A DNA stretch of 44,051 bases from Bacteroidota bacterium (GTDB taxonomy: Bacteria > Bacteroidota > Bacteroidia > CAILMK01 > JAAYUY01): assembly GCA_018698135.1 (NCBI GenBank), contig JABINZ010000219.1:1-44051 (forward strand), read 5' to 3'. The notes under the pieces are model-generated. The model ran no database searches. It was not told the origin of the DNA and was given only the letters and a program-made list of their open reading frames with translations. The position numbers and the translations under genes were made by a program. Shown here piece after piece: positions 35,892 through 44,051 of the stretch. Numbering within the stretch: position 1 is the first letter of the stretch; every line of letters starts with the position of its first letter.

Positions 35892-36301
35892 TCGTTTTCC
35901 TTGACGGGTAATAAAAAGCGAACAGGCATATTAATTAGAACCCGAACATATTCTTCATTTTTAATCCCTGGTTTCCACAAAGGCATTGTTTTTACAGCAT
36001 TTATCACCGCTTCATCAGCTTTTTGACAAAGTGGTCGAATAATTTTGACATTGGAAACATTTCCATCAATTTCAACAATAAATGAAACCATTAACATGCC
36101 TGTACAACCTCTTGAATCTACATCTATTATAGCCTGATGAATGTGTTGCATCATAGCTACTTTGCCACCAATATATTCAGGAACAGAATCAACTTCTGAA
36201 TCCTGATAAACAATTTCCTCGCTTATGATTTGTGCCTGAACTGAAATAACTGAACTTCCTATTAGGAAAAGCAGTACACTTATTTGGATTATCGTTTTCA
36301 T
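35888..36301 (-). CDS. TonB C-terminal-domain secreted protein
   Basis: A 137-aa protein with a signal peptide (IIQISVLLFLIGSSVISVQA) and a TonB-C fold: PEYIGGKVAMMQHIHQAIID, then GCTGMLMVSFIVEIDGNVSN and VKIIRPLCQKADEAVINAVK followed by the MPLWKPGI motif. It lacks the membrane anchor and proline-rich arm of a true TonB, so it is a free periplasmic TonB-C domain, common in Bacteroidota. The role is unknown. It begins 3 nt after the rarA stop and overlaps the next gene by 4 nt, forming an operon rarA-this gene-35403 and possibly recF. Confidence 0.8.
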   Translation of the reverse strand: MKTIIQISVLLFLIGSSVISVQAQIISEEIVYQDSEVDSVPEYIGGKVAMMQHIHQAIIDVDSRGCTGMLMVSFIVEIDGNVSNVKIIRPLCQKADEAVINAVKTMPLWKPGIKNEEYVRVLINMPVRFLLPVKENE

Positions 36302-36304
36302 TCT

Positions 36305-37567
36305 CTAATACCCATATTTTTCTTTCCAAAGAGCTTTCATCTTTTTCCTGATTTCCTCTTCACGACTGTTATTTCCCGGATCGTATAATTTTGTTCCTTT
36401 CACTTTATCTGGAAGAAATTCAAGATCAACAAAATTTCCTTCATGACTATGTGCATATTTATAATCATTCCCATAACCAATGCTTTTCATTAGTTTGGTA
36501 GGTGCATTTCTTAAATGCAAAGGTATTGCCAGATCTCCAGTTTTTTGAACTAAACTGTATGCTTCATTAATGGCCATATAAGAGGCGTTGCTTTTTGGAG
36601 AGGTGGCTAAATAAATTGCTGTTTGGGACAAGATTATTCGGCCTTCAGGCATGCCAATTACGGTAATAGATTGAAAACAGGAATTCGCCAATAACAATGC
36701 GTTCGGATTGGCATTGCCAATATCTTCAGAAGCAAGAATTAACATTCGTCTGGCAATAAATTTAGGATCTTCACCTCCTGCCAACATCCGGGCTAAATAA
36801 TATACTGCAGCATTTGGATCACTTCCTCGCAATGATTTGATAAAGGCCGAAATGATATCGTAATGTTGTTCTCCTGCTTTATCATAAGATGCCAAATTGG
36901 TTTGAATGACTTTGGTTACATTATCGTTCGTTAAAACAACTTTGTCTTTGCCAGATTGAGTCACAACAAGTTCTAACAAATTCAGCAACTTACGTGCATC
37001 CCCTCCTGATATGCGAAGCATAGCTTCCCACTCTTTTATTTCTATTTTCTTTTCTTTTAATATTTCGTCTTTTTCAATTGCATTTGCAACAAGATTTTTC
37101 AAACCTTCTTCTTCCAAGTCCTTTAAAATATAGACCTGACATCTGGAAAGCAGTGCCGAATTAACTTCAAATGATGGATTTTCAGTTGTTGCTCCAATAA
37201 ATAATATCAGGCCTTTTTCAATGGCTCCTAATAATGCATCTTGCTGGCTTTTATTAAAACGATGAATTTCATCCAGAAAAAGAATTACCTGCCCCCCTTT
37301 TTTGGCAATTTCAATAACATGCCTTACTTCTTTTACACCAACTGATATGGCGCTTAAAGCAAAAAACTGCTTATCTAACTGATTGGAAATAATCGATGCT
37401 AAAGTAGTTTTCCCAACGCCAGGAGGCCCCCAGAATATCATCGATGGAATTGTTTTGCCTTCTATAGCCTTACGTAAAATAGCATCTTTTCCCACTAAAT
37501 GCTCTTGTCCGATAAAATCATCGAGATTTTGAGGACGCATACGTTCTGCTAAAGGCTTATCAGTCAT
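36305..37567 (-). CDS. rarA: Replication-associated recombination protein A (RarA/MgsA)
   Basis: A 420-aa AAA+ ATPase. It starts MTDKPLAERMRPQNLDDFIG with Walker A GPPGVGKT at 47-54, Walker B LFLDEIHRF at 97-105, the sensor-1 GATTENPSFEVNSALLSRCQ, and the C-terminal MgsA domain (SAFIKSLRGSDPNAAVYYLA, RMLILASEDIGNANPNAL, YGNDYKYAHSHEGNF). RarA acts at stalled replication forks, interacting with SSB and the clamp loader. Length and motifs are complete. It heads an operon running toward recF. Confidence 0.95.
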   Translation of the reverse strand: MTDKPLAERMRPQNLDDFIGQEHLVGKDAILRKAIEGKTIPSMIFWGPPGVGKTTLASIISNQLDKQFFALSAISVGVKEVRHVIEIAKKGGQVILFLDEIHRFNKSQQDALLGAIEKGLILFIGATTENPSFEVNSALLSRCQVYILKDLEEEGLKNLVANAIEKDEILKEKKIEIKEWEAMLRISGGDARKLLNLLELVVTQSGKDKVVLTNDNVTKVIQTNLASYDKAGEQHYDIISAFIKSLRGSDPNAAVYYLARMLAGGEDPKFIARRMLILASEDIGNANPNALLLANSCFQSITVIGMPEGRIILSQTAIYLATSPKSNASYMAINEAYSLVQKTGDLAIPLHLRNAPTKLMKSIGYGNDYKYAHSHEGNFVDLEFLPDKVKGTKLYDPGNNSREEEIRKKMKALWKEKYGY

Positions 37568-37706
37568 AAAACAATTGATTTTATATACAATTGTACAAAT
37601 TTCGTTGAATGACTTTTAAAACAGAAATAATAATACAAAAAGAGTTAATGGATTTCAAGCAAGAAACCTAAGGCAGCATAATAATTATTGCTCAATATAA
37701 ATATAC

Positions 37707-37933
37707 TAACCCGTTTAGCAGTTGATAAAGAAATGTAGAAACACTTGTTAGATGAATAAAACTCAATTAGGATATTAATGGTTTTTATGAAACTTCAAGA
37801 ATCTTCGTGTAATAACTTCTGTCACGAAGATGCACAAAGGATACACAAAGACACACGAAGAAGAATCATTAAGAAACATACATAAAACACCAATCAGATT
37901 TGACTTATTAAATCTTAACTGTTAAACGGGTTA
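37707..37933. mobile_element. MITE-like element with 17-bp terminal inverted repeats
   Basis: TAACCCGTTTAGCAGTT (37707-37723) is mirrored at 37917-37933, whose reverse complement is TAACCCGTTTAACAGTT (one mismatch). TAC flanks it on both sides (37704-37706 and 37934-37936), consistent with a 3-bp target duplication. The 227-bp interior has no ORF but contains TCTTCGTGT (37802-37810) and its complement ACACGAAGA (37853-37861), plus a degenerate CACGAAGATGCACAAAGG stretch of a kind frequent between Bacteroidota genes. The right TAC overlaps the stop codon of the next gene. The rest of the 37568-37935 gap is empty. Confidence 0.6.
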
Positions 37934-37935
37934 TA

Positions 37936-38835
37936 CTATTGAATTGCTTGGTAAAAACCAGTGTTCTTGATAAACTTTATCACTTCATTCTTGTCTCCAT
38001 TATGTTCAAACAAATACATGGGAGAAGCAGGAATATATACACCTTCGAACAATACATAATAACGATAGCTTGTGTGATGATCATCTCCTAAATTCTCTTG
38101 AATGATATTTTCAATGGCGGTGTCTAATAAAGCTTTGTATTGACCAATACCGTACTTAGTAAGCAGTAATTTTTTCGTTCTTTCAATAATATTATTGTAC
38201 TGCATATTTGGAAATGCTGCTGGTTCAAATACATAAGGGAGTACAATTGTAAGAGCTGAATCGTTTTGATTAATGGCTTCATAATAACGTGAATAGTATT
38301 GAGATAATCGCATATCCTCTTCATAATCACCTGTGCCACATCCAAACCAATAACGATATTTTTTATCAGCTTTGCGAATATATTGATAAGCACTTTGAAC
38401 GTCACCTTTATCAAAAGCGATAGAAGCAAGGTTAAGACAGGATTCATGTTGCAATGATGGAAGAAAATCAGGAATTAATATATTCCGACAGGCAGCCTGC
38501 ATATAATTGCAATCGAACAATTCATAGCCAAACGAGTCTACTGCTTGTGTATTATCAAGTTCTAGCAATTTTAAATAACCTGCTTCTGCTTGGTCGTTTT
38601 TGCCCCGTTTTTGAAAGGAGCTTGCAATGGCAAAATTTGCTTCATCAATCAATGTGTGTTCCGGATAATTTTTTACCAATTTCTTTAAATACTTGGTTGA
38701 CTTTTTGAAATTTTCTTCACAATAGCTTTCTGAAGCACTTTTCAAATATTTACAAGCACTGCTTTTTTGTTGTCCGAACACCGATAGTGTGGCAATAATG
38801 GCAATAAAGCTTAATATTAATCGATATTTATTCAT
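37936..38835 (-). CDS. Secreted TPR-like repeat protein
   Basis: A 299-aa protein with a signal peptide (MNKYRLILSFIAIIATLSVF, then GQQ). TPR-type helices include ENFKKSTKYLKKLVKNYPEH, DEANFAIASSFQKRGKNDQA and LNLASIAFDKGDVQSAYQYI. A tail with WFGCGTGDYEEDM and an HTSYRYYVLFEGVY region follows. It is probably a periplasmic scaffold; no partner is evident. The ATG at 38835 gives a proper signal peptide; a TTG at 38889 would overlap the NUDIX gene end and add 18 residues. Its stop codon shares a base with the target duplication of the adjacent MITE-like element. Confidence 0.7.
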   Translation of the reverse strand: MNKYRLILSFIAIIATLSVFGQQKSSACKYLKSASESYCEENFKKSTKYLKKLVKNYPEHTLIDEANFAIASSFQKRGKNDQAEAGYLKLLELDNTQAVDSFGYELFDCNYMQAACRNILIPDFLPSLQHESCLNLASIAFDKGDVQSAYQYIRKADKKYRYWFGCGTGDYEEDMRLSQYYSRYYEAINQNDSALTIVLPYVFEPAAFPNMQYNNIIERTKKLLLTKYGIGQYKALLDTAIENIIQENLGDDHHTSYRYYVLFEGVYIPASPMYLFEHNGDKNEVIKFIKNTGFYQAIQ

Positions 38836-38885
38836 GAATACTTTTTCATTAGTTAAGCATAGGTTGCAATAGTAACCAATTAATT

Positions 38886-39530
38886 TCAATCTTCCAATGG
38901 AATATTCTGGTATACAGCCAAAAACTCACTGACTATCATGGCTGTTGCACCCCATACAATATGCCCATATAGGTCATAATAAGGAGTTTTATATAACTCT
39001 CCATTAGCCATTTTTAATTCAGTTTCCTTAATTATTTCTGGATTTTGAAGCAAACTTAATGGAACTTCAAAAAAACTTTTCACCTCACTCTGCTGAGGAA
39101 TAAAATCAGGTCTTTTTTCCGAATAACCAATAAATGGGTGAATCAGAAAGCGACTTGGAGGAACCAGTAAATCGCTTAGTTGACCTAAAATATTTACATC
39201 CTTGGGCACAATGGCCATTTCCTCAAATGCCTCTCTTAAGGCTGTCGATTCAAAATCAATATCCTCCTCATCCTTTTTACCACCAGGGAAACTAATTTGG
39301 CCAGAATGAACTCCTTCATAAGCATGACGTTCGGTAAAAACTGTTTGTAATTCATTATCCTTGGGGTATAATAAAATCAGAATACTACTATCTCGTGCCG
39401 GACCTTTTTTCAGCATTTGCTCAGCAAACTCTTTCCTGATTTTTGGAGCCATCTTATATTGAGCATCTTCTCCGGGAAGTTCTTTGGAAAGCATGATCTT
39501 TAGCTTATTAAGGTTAATTATCTCAATCAT
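38886..39530 (-). CDS. NUDIX hydrolase, CoA pyrophosphatase-type
   Basis: A 214-aa protein of the NudL/CoA pyrophosphatase type. The signature YEGVHSGQISFPGGKKDEED runs into the NUDIX box (residues about 83-108, ending STALREAFEEMAI), with the REAFEE metal-binding glutamates intact. The C-terminal FLIHPFIGYSE and SEVKSFFEVPLSLLQNPEII blocks are typical. The expected reaction is cleavage of CoA or oxidised CoA to 3',5'-ADP and phosphopantetheine. It lies 1 nt after the DUF481-like gene's stop codon, so the two are probably co-transcribed. Confidence 0.88.
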   Translation of the reverse strand: MIEIINLNKLKIMLSKELPGEDAQYKMAPKIRKEFAEQMLKKGPARDSSILILLYPKDNELQTVFTERHAYEGVHSGQISFPGGKKDEEDIDFESTALREAFEEMAIVPKDVNILGQLSDLLVPPSRFLIHPFIGYSEKRPDFIPQQSEVKSFFEVPLSLLQNPEIIKETELKMANGELYKTPYYDLYGHIVWGATAMIVSEFLAVYQNIPLED

Positions 39531-39531
39531 T

Positions 39532-40281
39532 TTAAAAAGAATAATTTAATCCATTGCTGATGGAATAAATGATATTAGGTACCGTTTTCGGTGGATTAGT
39601 ATCATACAAAAACTCAAAGATCAGTTTAAAAGCAAATTTCTTGCTCAAAGAAAAATTAAGACTGGTTTCTGATGAAATCCTATAATCAGAAAAATTAGTC
39701 AATAGCGGTTGATAATAGGTTGTATGTTTCAGACTTATTGCTTTAGGGAACTTGTAAAAAAATGCCACATACGAACTGATCCTAACAGCATCTGTTGCTA
39801 ATGTTTCATTTGACAATTTCTCATATTCATACATAAACAAAGGTCCCATGTAAATGCTGCAATTCGTACTATCAAAAAGTTTAAAGCGAGGACCACCACC
39901 AAAAAGGAATCGATGTTCTAATTTGTTAATTGTATTAAACTGGTATTGCGTTAACAATTCTCCTTCGAGAAAACTTGTATTAAAGTCATATTTATAACGT
40001 ATATGCTGAAAGCCTTCATTCAGAAAGGGCTTACCTCCTGCCCTTACATATTTTAAATGATTTAAAAACAAATAGGTTGATTTCTTATGCTGATACTGCA
40101 ATTGAATATCATTCTTCAGCTCAAAAAGTTCAGAAGCATTTTTATCAAAGTCAATGGCTAAAAAAACCTCTCCCTGAAACTTTATTGAATCAGAGCCACG
40201 TTTTTTTTCAATGTTTACCACTTGCGCATAAGTGAAATATCCTGTAAAAACTAAATAGATGAAAAAAACCAATTTTTTCAT
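39532..40281 (-). CDS. DUF481-like outer-membrane beta-barrel protein
   Basis: A 249-aa protein with signal peptide MKKLVFFIYLVFTGYFTYAQ. Alternating strands fill the remainder (FQGEVFLAIDFDKNASELFE, NDIQLQYQHKKSTYLFLNHL, YDFNTSFLEGELLTQYQFNT, KLEHRFLFGGGPRFKLF), ending SNGLNYSF with the terminal aromatic residue of outer-membrane barrels. The pattern of NLEHRxLxGxGxR-type strands resembles DUF481 (YdiY-like) proteins. Function unknown. The gene is just upstream of the NUDIX hydrolase on the same strand. Confidence 0.7.
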   Translation of the reverse strand: MKKLVFFIYLVFTGYFTYAQVVNIEKKRGSDSIKFQGEVFLAIDFDKNASELFELKNDIQLQYQHKKSTYLFLNHLKYVRAGGKPFLNEGFQHIRYKYDFNTSFLEGELLTQYQFNTINKLEHRFLFGGGPRFKLFDSTNCSIYMGPLFMYEYEKLSNETLATDAVRISSYVAFFYKFPKAISLKHTTYYQPLLTNFSDYRISSETSLNFSLSKKFAFKLIFEFLYDTNPPKTVPNIIYSISNGLNYSF

Positions 40282-40341
40282 GTCCCTTTATTACAAATTT
40301 CTAATAATACAAATGTGTCATTCAATAAAGCAAGTATGTTT

Positions 40342-41160
40342 CTATTTATACATTTCTTCTTTCAAAAGGCTAAGGCTATTAATTATTTTAATTGATTCCA
40401 GCATCAATTCCACATCTTGAAAAAGCCTGTTCTTGAGTGAATATGGATTATCTGGATTATCGTACATATCATAATCCATAAATTTTGATATTTTTTCTTT
40501 CGTAAATACCAATAAATGCTTTTCAAGCAACTCTTGAGCCTCTATGCTTCCATTTAAAACACACCAATATAATGGCAAAATATTAAATATCAGTTGAGTA
40601 TGCGTTTCTCCTGTTGGATTAGTATTAAATAATGCTAGTCGTTCTTTATACTTTTTAATAGCACTAATTATTTCATTTTCGTTAAATTTAGGAAATTCAT
40701 AACTAATTTTTTCTGATACTATTAATTTGCCATTTTCAATCTTAAGTATAAAATCTAATAATGGTTTAGCTCCAAATGCATTCCTTGGTTCAGTATTATC
40801 AGGCAAGTTATGTAATAATGAAATTATCCAGTTTCCATACTCAGCACGTATTTGATATTCATATTCATTTATTGATTCAAAAACCTTTTTGTTATGAACA
40901 CAATCAAGAACATAAAATTTTCCAGCAGGCATAATATTTATTCCTTCAAGATATAATCTATTTTTAGAGCAAACCTTAAAATTTCTATTAATCTTAAAAT
41001 CTGGTAATTGTTTTAATTGAGCAAACATTTCATCTTCAAACAAACAATTACAATCTAATTCAGGATTAACTTCATTAACAGTTGAAGATTTTCCATTCGA
41101 ACATTGATTAAAGAATACACCACTCAAAAGAATTAGAAAAAGCAATAATAGATTATTCAT
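40342..41160 (-). CDS. Putative lipoprotein, 272 aa
   Basis: It starts MNNLLLLFLILLSGVFFNQC: a hydrophobic signal followed by a single Cys20 in an imperfect lipobox, as often seen in Bacteroidota lipoproteins. The mature part has a cysteine cluster (ELDCNCLFEDE), a central region PAGKFYVLDCVHNKKVFESI and a helical C-terminus. I know no matching family. The ATG at 41160 lies 11 nt after the AsmA gene stop; an upstream TTG (41178) overlapping that gene would break the signal peptide. Confidence 0.65.
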   Translation of the reverse strand: MNNLLLLFLILLSGVFFNQCSNGKSSTVNEVNPELDCNCLFEDEMFAQLKQLPDFKINRNFKVCSKNRLYLEGINIMPAGKFYVLDCVHNKKVFESINEYEYQIRAEYGNWIISLLHNLPDNTEPRNAFGAKPLLDFILKIENGKLIVSEKISYEFPKFNENEIISAIKKYKERLALFNTNPTGETHTQLIFNILPLYWCVLNGSIEAQELLEKHLLVFTKEKISKFMDYDMYDNPDNPYSLKNRLFQDVELMLESIKIINSLSLLKEEMYK

Positions 41161-41170
41161 GATTTTTATT

Positions 41171-43870
41171 TTACTCAAAAATCTTTTTCAATTTCTTTCT
41201 GGCTTCTTCTTCCAATTGTTTCTTCTTCTTTTCAGCTTCTAGTCTGGCTTTTTCTTCCAGCTCCTTTCTCTTTTTTTCAGCTTCTTGCTTCAATCGTTCC
41301 GTTTCTTGTCTGGCTTTTTCCTCCAACATTTTTTGCTGCTTCTCTTTTTCTTCTAAAAGTCGTTTTTCCAAAGCTTCTTTTTGCTGATCAACAACCTCGG
41401 TAACCTTCTTCTTCACAGCATCTTTAACCGTGTTCTTTGCATCCACCGTTGTAATTTTAACCTTTGGCTTGTCAATTGAACCTGTAATATTTGCACCTAC
41501 CTTTATTGTTTCGCCTATTGGAAGATTCACATTAGACAATCCATATTGTGCCAAAATACTTGTTGATTTTGATTTGAATTCTTCCGCAGGAATATCTATT
41601 TTCAAGACATAATCCATTTTTTTATCCAAGGAATTCCACCCCTTGACATTGAATTTAGTTTTGTCAACTTTAAAATCAGTTGAATCTAAATAAAACTTTC
41701 CGTTCTGAATTTTATAAGATGGGCGGACGTTTTTAATTTCCAGATTCTTGTATTTTTCCATTTGGAGTGTATTGGCCAACATATTAACAGGTGCAAACTC
41801 CTGCACTTTCATTTGATTGATAACCAACTTGCCTTTACTAAAAAGACTTTCCCAAAGTGGTTTCAAATCTTCTCCTAATTCAGATTCGATATCCAACTCG
41901 CCTCCTAATCCTCCTTCAATGAATTTAGCAATGGGGGCAAATTTCTGAACAACTGCAAAAGCCTGATGTGTTTGCTTCACATTTAATTCATCAATTTTGA
42001 GCTTGAATTTCATTTTTGGTTTATCAGGGTTTATGGTTTCATAAAAACCATTTGCAATAATTTCTCCACCCAAAATTCCTGCTCTGAGATTAATTATTTC
42101 AAGTTTACTTTCTTTCAAAATCAACTTGCATAACACATTATCTAAATCAATGTTATCATAAATCAATGTCCCAAAACTGGCATTCATAACAAATTCAATA
42201 TTATCGGGCAATATTACTGCTGTCATTCCATTGCTGCTGTCACTGACTTCTCCTTCATCGCTTCCTTCACCCTTTGTCTCTTTTTCATCGCTTTTTAACA
42301 GGGTATTTAAATTCAGATAGTTAGAATTTATCATAAGATTTCCTGCTAAAACACCATCACTGAATAGATAAGGGATAAAATTGGTTAGTTTTCCTTTGGC
42401 TTCAATGTCGCTATTATCAACCAGTAGATATAATTCTTTTAAATCCACAAACTCAGGAGAGAACTCCAAATGCAATTGAGGAACTTCCAGCATTTTATTA
42501 AAGTCCTCGCTAAAATATTTTAGTGCCACAAAAATCACATTTCCAGAAGCATAAAAATTTTCATATCGCTCATTTTCAATATCAGACATATGCCCCTTCA
42601 ATTTTAAATCTGAATGTACAATTCCTTGCAGTTGTGTTTGCTCATCAAGATTTACAATATTTTTGATCTGGCTTAAATCTATTTTGCCATTTATAGATGC
42701 AGATATGTATGGATCCGATTCAGGCGTTTTTAATAAAACAGATGCATCAAAGGGCTCCTTATCAAGCTCCACATGCATTTTTTTAAGGTTCACCACCGTA
42801 TGATCAATTATGCCATCTGGATTATCAATTTGCAAATCAATAAATACATTATTAATAGCAGCTGGTAAATCGGGATATTTAAACATGCCTTTATTAATTC
42901 CTAAATTAATGTTAAAAGCCGGTATGGACTCACCACCATAAACTCCTTTGAGTTTGCCATTGAAATTAACATCTCCAGAAGCTGATAATCCTTCAAAATC
43001 TTTTGCATAAACAACAGGAATTAATGATATCAAATTCTTGAATTCAGTGGAAGGAGCTTCAAAAGTTATATCCAAATCAATATCCGATTCGGGCATAATC
43101 ATAAAACCATCAAAATTGAGTTCGAAATCATTCAGCTTAAGTGAATTTTCTTTGAATGTATAGGTATATGTATTCAGGTCTAATCCAAAAATAGCATCCA
43201 AAGTTGTATTCACTTTTGACAGGTATTTTATCCCTCCATAGGCAAAATCGGTTTGCTTAACACTTGCTATAGTAGTTAAATCAAATACTTCCTGACTAAA
43301 ATCTCCTTTTCCTTCCAGATTTAAATCTTTCAAATCGATTAGCATATCATACAAATCATCCTGATACACAAAATAGCTATTCGTAATTTTTAAGTCTTTG
43401 ACAGGCAAACTTACTGCTGCTTCATCTGTTTCTTCTTCAGCTTCATCCTCATCAGTTTCCTCAGAAGGAATCATGATATCCCAATTTCCGGTATATTTTA
43501 CTGTATCATTAAGTACGTGCAGATAAATTCGTGCTTCATCCAAGTATAAGGCTTTAACTTCCAATTTCCCTTTAATGGCTTCCATCAAGTTAAGCTTAAC
43601 GGCTAAACTTCCAATATTGGCAATGGTATCACCTTCAAATGGTACTTTGTTGGCAACCGTTAAATCTCTGATTTCAAGATAAAACTTTGGGAAACTTTTA
43701 ATCAGATTTAGCTTAATATCCTCATCAAAATCAACAACCGCATGTAGGTTTGCATTTGCCTGCTCTTTTGCAATTTGAATTATTTTTCCCTTGAAAACAA
43801 AAGGTAAAACAATTATGGCAGCTATTAATAAAAGGATAACAATCCCAGAAATTTTTAGTATTCTCTTCAT
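41171..43870 (-). CDS. AsmA family protein with C-terminal coiled coil
   Basis: An 899-aa inner-membrane-anchored periplasmic protein. It begins MKRILKISGIVILLLIAAII, a single anchor, then AsmA-N features (IIQIAKEQANANLHAVVDFD, KSFPKFYLEIRDLTVANKVP). A long beta-helical middle follows, with an acidic insert (EETDEDEAEEETDEA) and the AsmA-C region (LRAGILGGEIIANGFYETIN, GLGGELDIESELGEDL). The last 75 residues are an unusual Lys/Glu/Arg coiled coil with near-repeats of LEEKARxEAEKK. AsmA-like proteins bridge the periplasm and move phospholipids toward the outer membrane. The ATG at 43870 is chosen because the 31 residues before it do not look like a family N-terminus. Confidence 0.85.
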   Translation of the reverse strand: MKRILKISGIVILLLIAAIIVLPFVFKGKIIQIAKEQANANLHAVVDFDEDIKLNLIKSFPKFYLEIRDLTVANKVPFEGDTIANIGSLAVKLNLMEAIKGKLEVKALYLDEARIYLHVLNDTVKYTGNWDIMIPSEETDEDEAEEETDEAAVSLPVKDLKITNSYFVYQDDLYDMLIDLKDLNLEGKGDFSQEVFDLTTIASVKQTDFAYGGIKYLSKVNTTLDAIFGLDLNTYTYTFKENSLKLNDFELNFDGFMIMPESDIDLDITFEAPSTEFKNLISLIPVVYAKDFEGLSASGDVNFNGKLKGVYGGESIPAFNINLGINKGMFKYPDLPAAINNVFIDLQIDNPDGIIDHTVVNLKKMHVELDKEPFDASVLLKTPESDPYISASINGKIDLSQIKNIVNLDEQTQLQGIVHSDLKLKGHMSDIENERYENFYASGNVIFVALKYFSEDFNKMLEVPQLHLEFSPEFVDLKELYLLVDNSDIEAKGKLTNFIPYLFSDGVLAGNLMINSNYLNLNTLLKSDEKETKGEGSDEGEVSDSSNGMTAVILPDNIEFVMNASFGTLIYDNIDLDNVLCKLILKESKLEIINLRAGILGGEIIANGFYETINPDKPKMKFKLKIDELNVKQTHQAFAVVQKFAPIAKFIEGGLGGELDIESELGEDLKPLWESLFSKGKLVINQMKVQEFAPVNMLANTLQMEKYKNLEIKNVRPSYKIQNGKFYLDSTDFKVDKTKFNVKGWNSLDKKMDYVLKIDIPAEEFKSKSTSILAQYGLSNVNLPIGETIKVGANITGSIDKPKVKITTVDAKNTVKDAVKKKVTEVVDQQKEALEKRLLEEKEKQQKMLEEKARQETERLKQEAEKKRKELEEKARLEAEKKKKQLEEEARKKLKKIFE

Positions 43871-43990
43871 ATTGAACAAATGTGTGTAACTGTAAGAAAG
43901 AATAATCAAATTAAGACCGTTGCATGGTAAATGTGGATAAACACGAGCAAAAAACGAATCCAAGAACCTGTTAATCAGCGCGATAGATTG

Positions 43991-43998
43991 TATATTTG
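43991..43998 (+). promoter_or_regulatory. -7 element TATATTTG of the divergent right-edge gene
   Basis: TATATTTG exactly matches TAnnTTTG and ends 4 nt before the ATG at 44003, implying a very short leader. A -33 TTG is not clear. It lies in the 132-bp divergent gap shared with the AsmA gene. Confidence 0.45.
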
Positions 43999-44002
43999 TA
44001 GT

Positions 44003-44051
44003 ATGAAATTACAAAAAGCCCTATCATTGGCAGACAGTATTTGCGATTTAC
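44003..44051 (+). CDS. N-terminal fragment, possibly DNA polymerase X-type nucleotidyltransferase
   Basis: Sixteen codons from ATG to the window edge read MKLQKALSLADSICDL. This resembles the N-terminal helix of Pol X/PHP-type polymerases and related nucleotidyltransferases, which start with a pattern like MxLxxALxxAxxI and continue into a GSxRR site. The rest of the gene lies outside, so the identity is tentative. A perfect -7 promoter element directly precedes it. Confidence 0.4.
   Translation, partial: MKLQKALSLADSICDL

Noticed and set aside
43871-43963. Longer N-terminus for the AsmA protein
   Set aside because: The family N-terminal anchor begins at MKRILK (43870); the upstream residues do not form a signal or anchor.

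Overview
The window is AT-rich DNA from a member of the Bacteroidota. The evidence is type IX secretion (T9SS) cargo with C-terminal sorting domains, a PorZ-like protein, a gingipain-type C25 peptidase, a DUF5686 receptor-like protein, beta-barrel proteins ending in aromatic or basic residues, and -7 promoter elements of the TAnnTTTG type. No rRNA, complete tRNA or CRISPR array is present.

Left part (1 to about 8706) is an accessory island. It holds a broken GIY-YIG gene at the edge, a DUF1643 gene with an overlapping 50-codon ORF, a second GIY-YIG protein and an unknown gene. These sit on the minus strand as modules separated by two related ~230-bp non-coding repeats whose ends resemble group II intron domains V-VI. 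A plus-strand cluster follows: AAA+ ATPase, unknown 195-aa protein, PD-(D/E)XK nuclease, small acidic protein and WYL regulator. This looks like a candidate defence system. The island ends at 8686-8705 in 20 nt that read as the 3' end of a tRNA-Leu, followed by a strong hairpin terminator. That is the expected scar of integration into a tRNA-Leu gene lying beyond the left edge.

From 8852 on the genes are mostly chromosomal: a stand-alone ThrRS-type editing domain, a YkvA/DUF1232 protein, a DUF5686 outer-membrane protein, a membrane protein, a PadR-PspC operon with a PadR-like operator, a PorZ-like protein abutting recO, a nucleotide-sugar dehydrogenase beside a 212-bp tandem repeat, the C25 peptidase, a TPR glycosyltransferase, a DUF3109 protein and a very large outer-membrane-type protein.

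Between 30.6 and 34.2 kb lies one long T9SS cargo gene (Ycf48-like repeats, LGNDT repeats, sorting domain) split by a single in-frame TAG. It sits between intact recF and a decayed copy of the recF 3' end, so the ~3.7-kb segment was probably inserted or duplicated there. The minus-strand run continues with recF, a secreted protein, a TonB-C-domain protein and rarA. A 227-bp MITE-like element sits exactly at the next gene's stop codon. Then come a TPR-like protein, a NUDIX CoA pyrophosphatase, a DUF481-like barrel, a lipoprotein and an AsmA-family protein. At the right edge a divergent gene begins that resembles the N-terminus of a DNA polymerase X-type nucleotidyltransferase.
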